Both the position numbers and the translations under genes were made by a program. From the NCBI GenBank assembly GCA_017979445.1, contig CM030711.1, positions 16,508,922-16,572,921 of the forward strand: DNA of 64,000 nt, in the 5' to 3' direction. This document shows positions 35,474-47,543 of the stretch, piece after piece. Numbering within the stretch: the stretch's first letter is position 1; each line of letters begins with the position of its first letter. A model generated the notes under the pieces. The model searched no databases. It saw only the letters and a program-made list of their open reading frames with translations, and was not told the origin of the DNA. Source of the DNA: Akebia trifoliata. Taxonomy: Eukaryota > Streptophyta > Magnoliopsida > Ranunculales > Lardizabalaceae.

Positions 35474-38400
35474 CTACTTAAATGAAAACTTCCAAACCTC
35501 TCGGACATTAGATGAACCATCTGCAACTTCTGCAATCAAGGAAGCTGTCATAACACCTGCAGAAACATGGCCCACCAATCAATAACCCTATACCATAGGA
35601 AACTGTCAAATAACGACAAAGATGGTATCATTGAGTTTTATCTGTGTTAATATGTACATGGAGTGTACGTATGATGCATCCAAATATATATATCATGCGT
35701 TTGTGTGCACAAAGTAAGATCAAATTCACAATCACATAAGTCACCTTGTACAACTAATTCATTTTTGTATATGCTAAACCTAGTACGCATGTAATGATTG
35801 CAGTTGCACCTCCAAAAGAGGTGAGAATTCTCAAAAAATGAATTATGCATGGCACACAGCAACCAGATTTCACAGAGGACTAGCTCACCATCTTTCTCTA
35901 CTATGGACACGAATTGTCTTGTTCCCCCTCCTACTCCAAAATAATGTTTCTTGGCTGCCAAGTAAACAACTCCATGGGGGTGGCTCAGGCACTGCAAGTA
36001 AACACATTCGTCAAGCTCAAGGAACCATCAAGTATAATGATGAAAAATGAATTAGAGCATGAGAATCAAACCGAACCTTCTTTATAAGATCATAAAGATT
36101 TTGAATAGAGGAGACAGAGTAAACTGTCTCTGCCATTAAAATAATATCATAGCCAGCTCCAGGATCATTCTCAGATATTGAATCAGGGGCTTTTAGGTAA
36201 TCATTGCAACATGCATGAGAGAGAAGTTGATGTATCTGACTCCAATCACCAGCAAAGAATCGAACTTCTGGCCGGACATTCAATTCTGTCAAATTTGTTG
36301 CCAAAGGTTGCGGGTGTTCCTTTTCAAGATTAGAATTTACATTTGGTATTGTGAGACATCGCAGGACCTCAACATTGAAGTCTTGGAAATGAACCACAGC
36401 TGCACCCTGATTGAACAAGCAAAAAAAAAACAATTGGCAAGAGACAGAAAACTTACAGCCTTGAAAGAAAGGAAGCTACACAGCCCAAACCAGATAGGCA
36501 TACACTTGTATACATTAACATAACAGTCTATATGAAGGGAAATCTCACCTCAAGGCACGTAAAGATCCCAGGAAGTCCATGACCACATCCGAGCTGAAAG
36601 GCATAGGAGGAACAGTGTCAGTAGTAACAATTTGAAAGAAGGGTTTAGGGTGAAATTGGTATGTCGCACCACATGGAATCTTCATAAGAGACCCCAATGG
36701 TTAAATTTACAAAGCAACTCATGGACATTTTCCCCTCATTTCCATTTTAGAACACAAAATCTTGTAGGTGAGCCTAGCGATCACCTGATCGCAATGGGTG
36801 TCAAGTTTCAGATGAATTGAAGTTTTTGGCTTGTGAGAAAAGATCATGGAGATGAAAGTAGAAGAGATGAACTGAAAAATACTTTCATGAATTGAAATTG
36901 GATTATCTGAATCACAGAGTAATTGAACTATATTTATACAAGGCAAAATGAGAAATAACAGACTAACTAACTCATAACAGAAAAATAACAGACTAACTGT
37001 AATAATTAACTGTTCTTCTCCTCTTCTAGTTTAACACGTGTAGCTTTAGATTGTAATTCCATTTGTTCAATCCGTGAGGCTATATTCCAACACCCCCCCC
37101 CCCCCCCCTCAAGATGAACATGTATATTTAGGATGTTCATCTTGCGGAGAGTATGATGAAATGGAAGAGAGCCTAGAGGCTTTGTTAAAATATCTGCTAG
37201 TTGCAATCTTGAAGGGACATAGAAGAGCTTGATGATATTTTGTTGCAGCTTCTCTCGAATAAGATGACAGTCTATCTGTATGTGCTTTGTTATCTCGTGT
37301 TGGACTGGATTAGTTGCAATAGATAATGCTGATTTACTATCTGTATAAACCAAAGTTGGCAAGTGGTGGTTGATACTTAGGTCCTGTAGTGCATAAAGGA
37401 GCCATTGAATCTCACAAGCTGTTGAAGCAAGGGCCCGATATTCTGCTTCTGCAGAAGATCTGTTGATAGTAGCTTGCTTTTTACTCTTCCATGAAATTAA
37501 TGAATCACCCAAGAAGATGGCAAAGCCTGTTACACTCCTTCGAGTGTCAATACACCCTGCCCAATCACTGTCTGAGAAAGCCTTGAGCTGCAATTCTAAT
37601 GAAGCTGAGAAGAATAATCCTTGTCCAAGGGTCGCCTTTAAATACCTGACAACTCGAATGGCTGCTTGGTAATGACTAACAGCTGGTTTGGCTAAAAATT
37701 GACTGAGAACTTGGACGGAATAGGCAAGGTCAGGTCGAGTTAGTGTTAAGTATAACAACCTCCCAACTAATCTTCTATAGGCTGAAGGATCTTCATATAA
37801 ATCAGAATCTGAAGCAGTGAGCTTTAAATTCGATTCCATTGGAAAAACTGCAGGTTTTGCACCAAGAATTCCAGCTTGTTCAAGTATGTCTAGAACATAC
37901 TTCCTTTGACAAATTGATATACCAGTTTTAGATCTTGCTACCTCCAATCCGAGAAAATATTTGAGTTCCCCCAAATCTTTAATTGTAAATGTGTCATGTA
38001 GAAAAGTTTTGAGCAGTTGAATTTCAAGCAAGCTGTCACTGACTAAAAGAATATCATCTACATAGAATAGTAAAGCTATGAAGGATGAGTCAGACTTCTT
38101 GATAAACAAAGAACAATCTGAGCTACCTTGAGTAAAACCATAGTCAAGCAATGCTGTGGACAATTTAGCAAACCATTGCTTAGATGCTTGTTTCAAACCA
38201 TAGAGACTCTTCAAAAGTTTACAAACTTTATTTTCTCCTTTGACAACCAAACCAGGGGACAACTCCATATAAACTTCTTCATGCAATTCACCATGTAAAA
38301 AAGCATTATTAACATCTAATTGGTGAATATGCCAATTTTTAATAGCAACTATAGCAAGCAGTAGCCAAATGGAAGTAATCTTTGCTACTGGAGAAAAAGT

Positions 38401-41400
38401 ATCAAAGAAGTCCAATCCTTCTTGTTGAGTGTAACCTTTAGCTACCAATCTAGCTTTGTGTCGTTCTATAGTTCCATCTACCATATACTTGATTCGAAAT
38501 ACCCACTTACAACCTATGGTCTTTTTATTTTTAGGAAGAGTAACAAGTTCCCAAGTCTTATTTAACTCTAAGGCATTTATTTCATTTTGCATTGCAGATT
38601 GCCATTCAGGAATTGTAGCAGCCAATTTATAATTTTTGGGTTCTTGAGAGGTTGAAAGGGATATTAGAAAGGCTTTATGAGAAGTGGACAATCGATTTGC
38701 AGAAAGAAAATCAGATATGGGATATAGAATACCTTTGTTAGGAGAGCAAGCAGCAATAGCAGATGAATGAGTTGCATTTGGAACCTGTGAAGCAGTACCA
38801 CAATAGTAATCCTACAAGTAATTTGGCATTTGTTTAATTCTTGAAGATTTTCTAAGAGGTTGTGAGGCTATTTGAGGAATAGATTCGTTGTTCAAAGGTA
38901 GTTGATGATTTGGAAGATTTTGATCGGAGATGAGGTGTGGATTGGATGTGATATTCTGATCTGAATTAAGGTTCTGATGTGAAGTTGGATTTTTATCAGA
39001 ATGAATATCAGAAGAATGAAAATAGAAATATGAAGCAGAATTTGTTGGAGGAAATAAGAAGGTATGTGTTTCAGGATTAGATGGAAAATCCTTGAAAGGA
39101 AAGACATTTTCATAAAAAACTACATTTCTTGAGATGAATACCTTATTTGTGTTAAGGTCCAGTAATTTGTAGCCTTTTATGTCAGAAGGATAACCTAATA
39201 ATAGACATTTCGTAGCTCTCGGGACAAATTTATGTCTATGATTTGTGAGCGTTGAGGCAAAACAAAGACAACAAAACACTTTGAGGTGAGAAAGATTAGG
39301 TGGTTTATCAAATAACATTTCGAATGGGATTTTGTTTTTGAGAAAAGGAGTAGGAATTCTGTTTATAATGTGTGCTGCAGTTAACACACAATCACTCCAA
39401 AAGATGAAAGGCATGTTTGCTTGAAACATTAAGTCCCTGGCAGTGTTTAATAAATGTTGATGTTTCCTCTCCACAACTCCATTTTGTTGTGGAGTTTCCA
39501 CACAACTTCTTTGATGTATAATGTCATTGTCATTATAGAATTGAGTCAAAAGAAATTCAAGTCCATTGTTTGACCTTACTATTTTGATAGAAGTACTAAA
39601 CTGTGTTTCTACCATTGTACAGAAATTTTTGAGGATAGAAGGAACTTCAGATTTCATCTTGAGCATGTATACCCAAGTACAACGTGTATAGTCATCAACT
39701 ATAGTAAGGAAGTATTTGAAACCAGAGTAGGAAACAACATTGAAGGGACCCCATATATCACAATGGATCAAGTCAAACATTTTATTTGAACTGGTTTGAG
39801 ATACAGGAAATGAAAGCTTTCTTTGCTTTGCTAAATGACATACATCACAGACATTTGTCGAATTGAAAAGTATAGATGACTCTAGCTGTCTAAGAAAAGG
39901 TAATCTCGAGTTAGAAACATGGCCTAATCTATAATGCCAAGTATCTAATTGATTTTGAGTAATAGCTGAGACAAAATATGAAGAATTAAACTTGGGTTGA
40001 TTGTAGATAGAAGTTTTTGAAGTAGCTTGAGATAGGTGGTACAGTCCATGTTTTTCAAAGGCAATCCCAATCATCTTCTTTGTTGAATGGTCCTGTAAAA
40101 GGCAGTAGGAGTCAAAGAAAGAGACAAATATTAGACTGCTTTGTTAGTTTAGAAACAGATAGTAAATTGAATGAAAAACTGGGAACACATAACACATCAT
40201 GCAAATATAATGTGTTTGAGAGACGAACATTGCCAATATGTGAAGCTGGAACAGAGTTCCCATTTGGCAAATTAATAGAAGTATTGATTGATGTAGGTGT
40301 AGATGAATATAATAGTGGTGAACAGATCATATGATCTGTTGCACCTGTATCCAGAATCCATGAGGATACATATTGTAAAGAGGAAGAAACAGAATAGCAA
40401 AGGTTTGAAGGTTTACCAGAAAATTGAGAAGTAACAATGTTTACAGCTGGTGAAGGTGTTTGGGTAGGTATTGGCGATGAGGTAGAATTTGCAAGTGCTA
40501 GCAATTTATTGAAGTCCTCAGAAGTTAAAGAAAACTTTTGATTCTCGTTACTGTTTTGAATATAAACCTCAGAGGTTGACATAGCAGCATGAGCAATAGG
40601 TGGATTCCGTTTCCCTTTTGGTCCAGTCCAGCCAAGAAGGTATCCATGAAGTTGGAAACATTTCTCTACGGTATGGCCATTGTATCCACAATGAGTGCAA
40701 TATAGAGAAGATCGCTTCTGTTTGTCTTTGAAAAACTTCGATGGAACAGATGGAACATGTGGCTGATTATTCTGTTTGGCAAGCAAAGCATGAGTTTCAT
40801 TGCTGACAGAATTATTGAGTTGTCTCTGGCTTTCCTCTTGAAGTAGTAAAGAGAATACTTTTTCCATACTCGGCAATGGTGAAACCATAAGCAATTGGCT
40901 TCGAATGAAAGCGTAGGAGTCATTTAAGCCAACCAAGAATTTTAACACATAATCAGACTGCTATCTAATGAGTAAAAAATCAAACAGGTTGCAGGTACAT
41001 GTTGCCATCTTTCCACAGCTACAAGTTGGGAATGGTCTGTAATTAACATACTCATCCCATAAGGTCTTGAAAGAACTAAAATACTCAGTGATCGATGAAG
41101 AACCCTGAGTAATAGAACTTAGAGATTTTTCAAGATGAAAAACTCTTGGACAATCACTTCGTAAGTATCTTGTTTTCGACTCTTTCCAAAGATCAACAGC
41201 AGATGCAACATAAAGAAGACTATTTCTGATTTCCTTGGAAATAGAATTCATTAACCACGAGAGAACCAAATTATTGGCACGCAGCCAAGCAGTATGAAGA
41301 ACACACTGATTAACAGGAGGAGCAAGAATCGTACCATCAATGAACGTTGCTTTGTTCTTGACTGTTAGAGCAATGGTGATTGATCGACTCCATGCAATAT

Positions 41401-44400
41401 AGTTATCACCAGTAAAGATTTCTGAAACAAGTAATGCACCAGGATTGTCGCTTGGATGCAAGAAGTATGGACTTGATGAATCATCCGAAGGATTGATCGT
41501 GCGATGAGAAGTATGAGAACGGATAGAATTTTCGTCGTCCGAAGTCATTTCTGAAATTTCTCCAAGAAATGCAAGAAAGTATGTATAAGGAAAATGACAA
41601 AGATTTCAGAGCAAAATCTTTGTAAGGTCGCAGAAGCAAAAAAAAAAAAAATTGATTGTTAATCTGATACCATGTCAAGTTTCAGATGAATTGAAGTTTT
41701 TGGCTTGTGAGAAAAGATCATGGAGATGAACTGAAAAAGACTTTCATGAATTGAAATTGGATTATCTGAATTACAGAGTAATTGAACTATATTTATACAA
41801 GGCAAAATGAGAAATAACAGACTAACTAACTCATAACAGAAAAATAACAGACTAACTAAGTCATAACAGACTAACTGTAATAATTAACTATTCTTCTCCT
41901 CTTCTAGTTTAACACGTGTAGCTTTAGATTGTAATTCCATTTGTTCAATCCGTGAGGCTATATTCCAACAATGGGAACTCATTAGAGTGATACCCCTTCT
42001 CTATACAACATGCGCTTTGAATGCCATTGGCTTCCAGCTGCGTCATGGTTTGGGATCGATCTCAACCCTTTTCACCACCCCCAGGAAATGGTTTTAATGA
42101 ATGGAGCTCATGCTTGTGCAGAGATCTTACCTTTGTATTTTGACTTCCTAGTGAAGTTCCGTCCAACCTAAGACTCAACCTTCAAGAAGGCTGATAAGCA
42201 TCATGGAACTGGTAGAATGAGTGTAGGTCGAATTGCACTTGAATCAGGCGCAGGAACTTCACTGTCCAACCAGAGGCTCAGCCCTGTGGACTTGGAGGTC
42301 AAACTAGGCTAAAAAGATATGTGCGGGTGGCCTAGCAAATAGTGGTTGCCAAATGGGTCATTGCAGCTAGGCTAAAAGGCCTAGCAAATGTGTATTTAAG
42401 TTACCCAAATAGGCCTTAGATCTCAATGAGCCAGAGTTGCAACATAGCAGGCGAACAAGTGTATTTTCTTTAGCGTCTAGAACATGCTTAGGGTTCTACC
42501 AGGAGAAAACCATCCAAAATTTCACGTCATATAGGTATGGTTCATCACCTGATCGTCGTTGGATTGGTTGCCAGTAAACAGCAAGTCATCGTCGATGGAA
42601 GGAAAAAAAAATGGCCCATCAATCCAATTTTTTCAAAAAACTATGGCTGCAATTGTGGTTCTAATGTATAATTTTCAACTCCAAAACTCTTTCAAAGAGA
42701 CCTCAACCACCTTCAATCTAGTACAAGCATCTATTGCTTCCATCAAAATGAAGATAATGCATTCCAAAAAGCACTTTCTCGAATGCATTCCTTTCTAATT
42801 TTATCTTTCCTGGTCTTTCCATTCATCCATCTAAACATCTTCATCTTTGTCATACTTTATTTACAATGCCCCCCCCCCCCCCCCCCCCCAACATTTCAGC
42901 TCCATAACATAGTTGGTCTTATTATTGTCCTATAAAATGTTCATTTTAATTTGATTAGTTGGCACTTTAGAATCACACCTCCACTTTTACCATTAAGCTC
43001 TAATTCTATGGGCAGCATCTTCCACAATCTCTCCATCCTTATTATATTAGACTTGGTGGCCATTAGGGAGGTAATTCTAGACCCTCAATATGTACTCTTG
43101 AATGTGAGCAGTAAACTGAAAATAGATTACACATTTGTAGATCTAAGGTGGTATAATAAACTAAGTAGGAATAGATTTGCAAATTTTTTGTTGTTGTTGT
43201 AGGATAGATTTATAAAATGTCTGAAATTAGGGCTCAAAGAGACTATAAACTAGGCTAAACCAGACTTTAGAATGACTGAATTTAGGAAAGAAAATTCAGA
43301 CAACAACAAAAAGCCTTATCCCAAACATTTGAGGTCAGCTAAATGCATCATGTTCCTACATTCCACTCTTTCCACAGCCAACTCTTTTGTTATTGAAAGT
43401 GAGAAACAAAACATAAGACAAATCAGCAACTTGACTATAGATGAGCAAAGTCAGCAGCCCTATGAAACCAGTTTTATGGAGTTGCACCGAGATACAACTT
43501 TCTCGTTTGTCTAGTCGCACCAATCAATCAAAGGAAGGAGACAACCACCGCCCCCCACCCCTCCAAAAAAAAAAACACTTTATTATATTCAACTCCTTGA
43601 ATTGAAGCACTAGAAAATATTTGTAGAGGATTAGTGTGGGACATTCCCCACTTGTGTCCATAAAAAACTCAATGATGGTTACGAAATTTGGAACCCATAC
43701 CTAATTCAAGCATCTAGAAACAAGAACCCACCAATGATGCAACTCTAAATTTATAAAAACTTATTGACCACTCAATTAGAAGATAGAAACATAGATTCAT
43801 AAGACTCTAATTTTTTTTTATCGGTAAAGATGATTTATTGAAAAAAGGGGTCGAGATGACCGCCCAAAACAAAGCGAAGATACACGACAAAGAAACCAAC
43901 AAAACAAAAGAGAGGACAACAAAACAGAGAAATGACCCCCCGCGTTACTCTCGTTGTAACCCACACACCATGTCCCAACGCACGACAAAGTCTTCAAAGA
44001 AAACCCCTTTGAACTCTTTGTATAGTTTACTCCAAGAGAACAGGAACTCCAGAACAAAAAGAACTGATCTTTCCATCGTACAGGCTTTCCCCTCAAAGAT
44101 GCGACGATTACGGTCTTTCCAGATAGCCCAACAGATTGCGAATGGAACCAAGAACTAAAGAATCCTTTTAGAAAACGAGAATGAAGCTCCCCACGCCAAC
44201 CAAGAATCCAATAAGACTCTAATTTTAAACCAAAAGGATCCAATTTTAATTGTTTCACCAACTCTTAAAAAAAACTTATAAAAAAAAAAAAAAAAAACTA
44301 TTAATGATGAATTTCAGTAAAACTAACAAAATGGAATTTATAAATAGGAAGCTTGTGGTTAACATAAATAGTACAAAAAACTATAAATTACGATTCCCAT

Positions 44401-47400
44401 TGGAGACCCACTCTAGCACTTCTCTAGTTGGTACCCATCCAAAAAAAAAAACTTCTCTAGCTGGTTCATATCTTTGGATGAGAACTCGACTTTAGTACAA
44501 CACAAATGCATGGAAAGGTAGAGGCCCCTACATTATCATACAACCCTTGACAAAAGAAAATGACTAACTTGTCCCCCATACAATTATTTCTCCAATTACC
44601 CTTCTTAGTACTTGTAATTCTCACATATAGTGGACATGGCACCAGTGCATTTATCATTGTTGCAAGATTTATTGTGGATTTGACCATTTTAGACCTTCTC
44701 ATTATGGGAATGGCCAGCTAAAAATTTCCCTTTCAAGAACACTTAATTTACCTTCATGTCTTCCATTGACACACTTAGGCAAGAAAAGTCCCACTGCCAA
44801 ATTACATCACTCAATTGGCCTAAGCTTCTTCAAACAATTAGCAACAAGTCAAGATGGCATTGTACTCCGAAGGCTATGTAACTATGACACTGGTACATGT
44901 GTCAAAGTTTGGCATTGCACGAGTGTCTGAAGTGACACCCTCAAGAAGCCCAAAATATATACATGTCCATACATATGCATTATGATGCAATGCTTTAGTG
45001 TGCTTTGATAATATTATAATTTTTTTCATTAAAAGAAAAGTAAGGATGAGGCTTTGACGATGAAACATCTCCAATACCATAGCACTATCCATGAACTTAA
45101 TTATTTAAGAGGGAGGCAATCAAAACACTATAGTTGTACTCAATAACATAATGGAGTGCTTTATTGAGAATGTAACATAGCAGTACTATCTTGTTTGCAA
45201 AAGAGTGTAATAGTATATCTAACACATGAGTACAACATTGTGTCCAACCTTAGGAACTATAGTTGTCACGTTGGGTAGATAGACCCACTCTCAAACCGTG
45301 GTTTTGCAGTTGGGAGCATATTCACCTACAATTTGTCCTCTATAGTTTTGGAAAAGAGCATTTTCAACATTAAAATTCATGCTTCCAAAGTTTCTCTACC
45401 AATAAGGACAAACTTGTCCTTTTACTTCGAAAAAACTATTATCAAATAGTCTCTTGGGTTGCAACATCATGGAGTCACTCAATCTAATCTTTATAGCTTG
45501 TTGAGGCCATCAATATATCAATAATTAGGTTGATGTAATGATCTAAATCATAGATTTATAATGTGTATTGTCATTAGATGGTCCACATTGAGCAGTTCTC
45601 CGAATTGGAATAATTAGTGAATGTGTAAGAATTCATGTAAGGGCATTTCAGTAAATATATAGAGAAACATGTATACTATTGTAACATGATACACACATAA
45701 ATGCTTCGAAGGTTATCTTGACTTTAGGATATTCTTAAATTGGAGCGCTCTGGCATCCTCGTTCCCACACCTTCTCTATGCTATAGTCGCTAATTGCCCC
45801 ACAATATAAATTTTTGGAAAATGGCGTGTCTTTACTTTACCAAATTAGAGTTTAGATCCATAGCTCAGTTGGTTTGACACATTGTGAAGCAACTTTTAGG
45901 TCGTGGGTTCAAGTCCAGTTTACATATCAAAAAAAGCATAGATGAAGAGGTTATTTAGGGCATAGAAATGCCTTCAGCTTGATCTCGACACATTGAGCAG
46001 AGCCCCTTGGCCATCATATCACCATTTGTGTCTCAATTCCATCAGTGATTGTCACCCTACAGTCATCATTTCAACATCCTCATCAATTGTGAGAACTTCC
46101 TTCATAGTGCATCATGGCCCTTCAACTACTCTCTTCATCTTCACTATTATCATTAGCTTTTCCCCTTCCATTTACATTGTGCAGTATTAATTAATCCTCG
46201 ACACCCTCTACTTCTCAACTCCTGAACAAACATTCAAATACATCTCTTCTTTATATGCATATGGATGAATGGCTTGTAAGGCGACAAAAAAAAAATATCA
46301 TGTTCATAACGGTTTGAATTGGCTTCATGGCTTAACATATTTTGAATGTAGATAGGATCCGAAGTCAACATTACTACTTTCCAATTTAAGGAATCAGAAT
46401 ATTATTGCAGTTCCTCCCCAAACACATTTTATACCGTCCCATTTGAGTGGCTTGAGGCCACTGGAAGTGAAGAACTATAATGTAGAACAGCAATAAATAG
46501 TAATGGATGCAAAAATTCGGCAGTACCAACTATCCAAGCATAAAACGAAAACTATGATTCTTACATGTCAGCAAAAAAAATCAAGCAGTGCATATTAATC
46601 AGAGATTTTAGCATGCCAAAATCACCTTAGCATGAGCAGCCCACCTCTAAAACTCTCTTCCCTGCGAGAGATAACCGTCCATCTTGAATCTCGGAGTAAA
46701 GTGTCTTAACCAGATCCATTGAACCTTCCCATAGCTTCAGGCCCCCTACACCACAAAAGAAAACGTGCTCATTTGCAATCGATTATCCCGAAACATGAAA
46801 AACGTAGAATTGATTTGTTTTAAATATCTGTGATTCTAGAAAATAAATATGATTTGTTATTCTTACAACACCTTCATATTTCCCAGGTACCAAATCTGAG
46901 TTTGATAAAGCAAAAACCTCGCGAGTACTGACTCGACCCTAAGAGTAAGACAAACCCAGAGTAGAGTCAGATGTTGGAATTATATGTAGTTGAGTATTTA
47001 TTTTGGTAGAACTAAATGGTTGAAGGGAGTAATACCTTAAGCAGAGTTGGACCGACACCCAAATTGACGGGCTCCAAAGTACACTCGACCGTAGATGACA
47101 TCTGCTTGCATCTTGTAATTAGGAGACAATGAGATTAGATATCCTCTTTATGAATTATATATATATATATATATATAATGAGAAGGAGTGGCTGATGTTT
47201 CACTACTCGGGAGATTTAACAGATGAGAGAGGCTGAAGGAATATTACCTCTGAGAGAGATACTTCAACACAAGGAGGGGGAGGAGGAGGAGGAGGAGTTG
47301 GTAGAGGCTTTTCTGGAGATCCGAAAATCCTAAATGATGAAAACAATGGAAAAGTTCCCTGCGTTTGTTTCTTTGGATTTTAAGAAACGTAGAAGATAAT

Positions 47401-47543
47401 GTTTTCATTCATCATTAATAGAAACTTCAACAACTAGAGAAGAATTAATTAAGCAGACAGAGTCACAGCAGAAAAAAATATGATTTTGAAAGTTGATGTA
47501 ATGATTCAATTCAACTCAGGTTTACCTCCGAATTTTCAGCCAT
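35474..47543 (-). CDS. METTL18/HPM1-type protein-histidine N-methyltransferase, nine exons
   Basis: Exons in transcript order: 47543-47526, 47358-47248, 47101-47036, 46938-46872, 46745-46645, 46593..: not present; the next is 36593-36549, then 36406-36077, 35991-35889 and 35556-35474. All introns are GT/AG, all phases join, and the product is 307 residues with a clean TAG stop. It has a proline run in exon 2 (eight Pro, residues 28-35), the pre-domain stretch [15 protein letters not shown] (81-95), SAM motif [14 protein letters not shown] (119-131), HFQDFN (142-147), and the C-terminal [12 protein letters not shown] (262-273). This matches the METTL18/Hpm1 class, which in yeast and human methylates a histidine of ribosomal protein L3 (RPL3). 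The plant substrate is inferred. Intron 5 is about 10 kb. Confidence 0.9.
36549..36593 (-). other. 45-nt mini-exon carrying SAM motif I
   Basis: Exon 6 codes for 15 residues, [15 protein letters not shown], which include the glycine-rich SAM-binding loop. It follows the 10-kb intron and is followed by a 142-bp one. Acceptor TTTCAG, donor GAG|GTGAGA. Confidence 0.85.
36799..37092 (-). repeat. 3' LTR of the copia element
   Basis: 294 bp, the partner of the LTR at 41673-41970. It has a 15-bp insertion near 36856 absent from the partner. Confidence 0.9.
37006..41548 (-). pseudogene. Copia gag-pol with two nonsense codons and one frameshift
   Basis: gag starts at 41548 (MTSDDENS..). A gag domain with [12 protein letters not shown] is followed by an in-frame TAG at 40961-40963. 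The zinc knuckle [14 protein letters not shown] and protease [11 protein letters not shown] follow in the same frame. A one-base shift between about 40112 and 40135 separates the protease from the pre-integrase segment ([24 protein letters not shown]). The integrase core ([18 protein letters not shown] where the family has [17 protein letters not shown]) leads to a second in-frame TAG at 38812-38814. Then come RT with [12 protein letters not shown] and FYVDDILL and RNase H with [17 protein letters not shown] and [10 protein letters not shown]. Both TAGs sit where related elements probably have CAG (inference). Confidence 0.9.
37093..37110 (-). other. Polypurine tract, expanded to a G16 run
   Basis: The minus strand reads GA followed by sixteen G just before the 3' LTR. 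The copia tract is usually a shorter GA/G-rich stretch. The run is read as Gly codons in the open pol frame, which then continues into the LTR to a stop at 37006. Confidence 0.8.
41661..41672 (-). other. Primer-binding site (initiator tRNA-Met type)
   Basis: The minus strand reads TGGTATCAGATT directly next to the 5' LTR, the classic copia primer site complementary to the 3' end of initiator tRNA-Met. Confidence 0.9.
41673..41970 (-). repeat. 5' LTR of the copia element
   Basis: 298 bp. On the minus strand it starts TGTTGGAATATAG and ends ..CTTGACA. It contains an extra 19-bp repeat of the AACAGACTAACT type compared with the other LTR. Confidence 0.9.
41976..43280. other. Intron 5 sequence right of the copia element
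   Basis: No coding similarity recognised. It has a pure run of 21 C at 42869-42889. The short open frame near 42559-42798 does not resemble a known protein. Confidence 0.5.
42869..42889. repeat. (C)21 homopolymer
   Basis: An uninterrupted run of C, the longest homopolymer of this kind in the window. Confidence 0.9.
43291..43360 (-). mobile_element. SINE-like 3' tail (Au-SINE type motif)
   Basis: Read on the minus strand, TTTGGGATAAGGCTTTTTGTTGTTGTC resembles the conserved 3' end of plant Au SINEs (GGGACTAAGGCTTTGTTGTTG). The tRNA-like head further right is not clear, so the full length is unknown. Confidence 0.4.
43815..44212 (-). mobile_element. 5'-truncated LINE with 14-bp target duplication
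   Basis: Flanked by AAGACTCTAATTTT at 43801-43814 and 44213-44226. On the minus strand it ends in CAATAAATCATCTTTACCGAT and then an A run, the usual plant L1 tail. The piece carries the ORF2 C-terminus: [20 protein letters not shown], found at the end of plant LINE reverse-transcriptase proteins (zf-RVT tail). A 398-bp dead-on-arrival copy. Confidence 0.85.
44227..46640. other. Rest of intron 5
   Basis: AT-rich, no gene recognised apart from the tRNA-like fragment at 45854-45923. Confidence 0.5.
45854..45923 (+). other. tRNA-like fragment with Pol III A and B boxes
   Basis: TAGCTCAGTTGG at 45861-45872 fits an A box and GGTTCAAGTCC at 45906-45916 fits a B box, with normal spacing (33 bases). 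The cloverleaf arms do not pair well: the anticodon stem fails and acceptor pairing is weak. It is therefore a tRNA relic or the head of a SINE, not a working tRNA gene. Confidence 0.5.

Larger units (their letters stand above)
36799..41970 (-). mobile_element. Young, near-complete Ty1/copia retrotransposon in intron 5
   Basis: 5172 bp, ends TG..CA, with exact 5-bp target duplication ATGGG (36794-36798 and 41971-41975). LTRs of 294 and 298 bp differ by three substitutions and two indels (15 and 19 bp). Order on the minus strand: LTR, tRNA-iMet primer site, gag, zinc knuckle, protease, integrase, RT, RNase H, G-rich polypurine tract, LTR. It has the same transcriptional direction as the host gene. 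Three coding breaks make it non-autonomous as it stands. Confidence 0.95.
36594..46644 (-). other. Giant intron 5 of the methyltransferase gene
   Basis: A phase-0 intron of about 10,051 bp with donor GTGGGC (minus strand, 46644-46639) and acceptor TTTCAG ending at 36594. It separates KRVLE from LGCGHG, thus cutting SAM motif I. It contains a full-length copia element (36799-41970), a LINE (43815-44212), a SINE-like tail, a tRNA-like fragment and a (C)21 run. All other introns of the gene are short (about 85-180 bp, except intron 8 at 332 bp). Confidence 0.85.

Noticed and set aside
35647..35997. 116-residue frame read as one exon
   Set aside because: Only 35889-35991 is coding; the remainder is intron past a GT donor at 35888, since the family C-terminus continues in the exon at 35474-35556.
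43818..44261. 147-residue minus-strand open frame
   Set aside because: It overlaps a LINE fragment whose real ORF2 tail is in another frame (43945-44151); the long frame crosses the target duplication and is a shadow.
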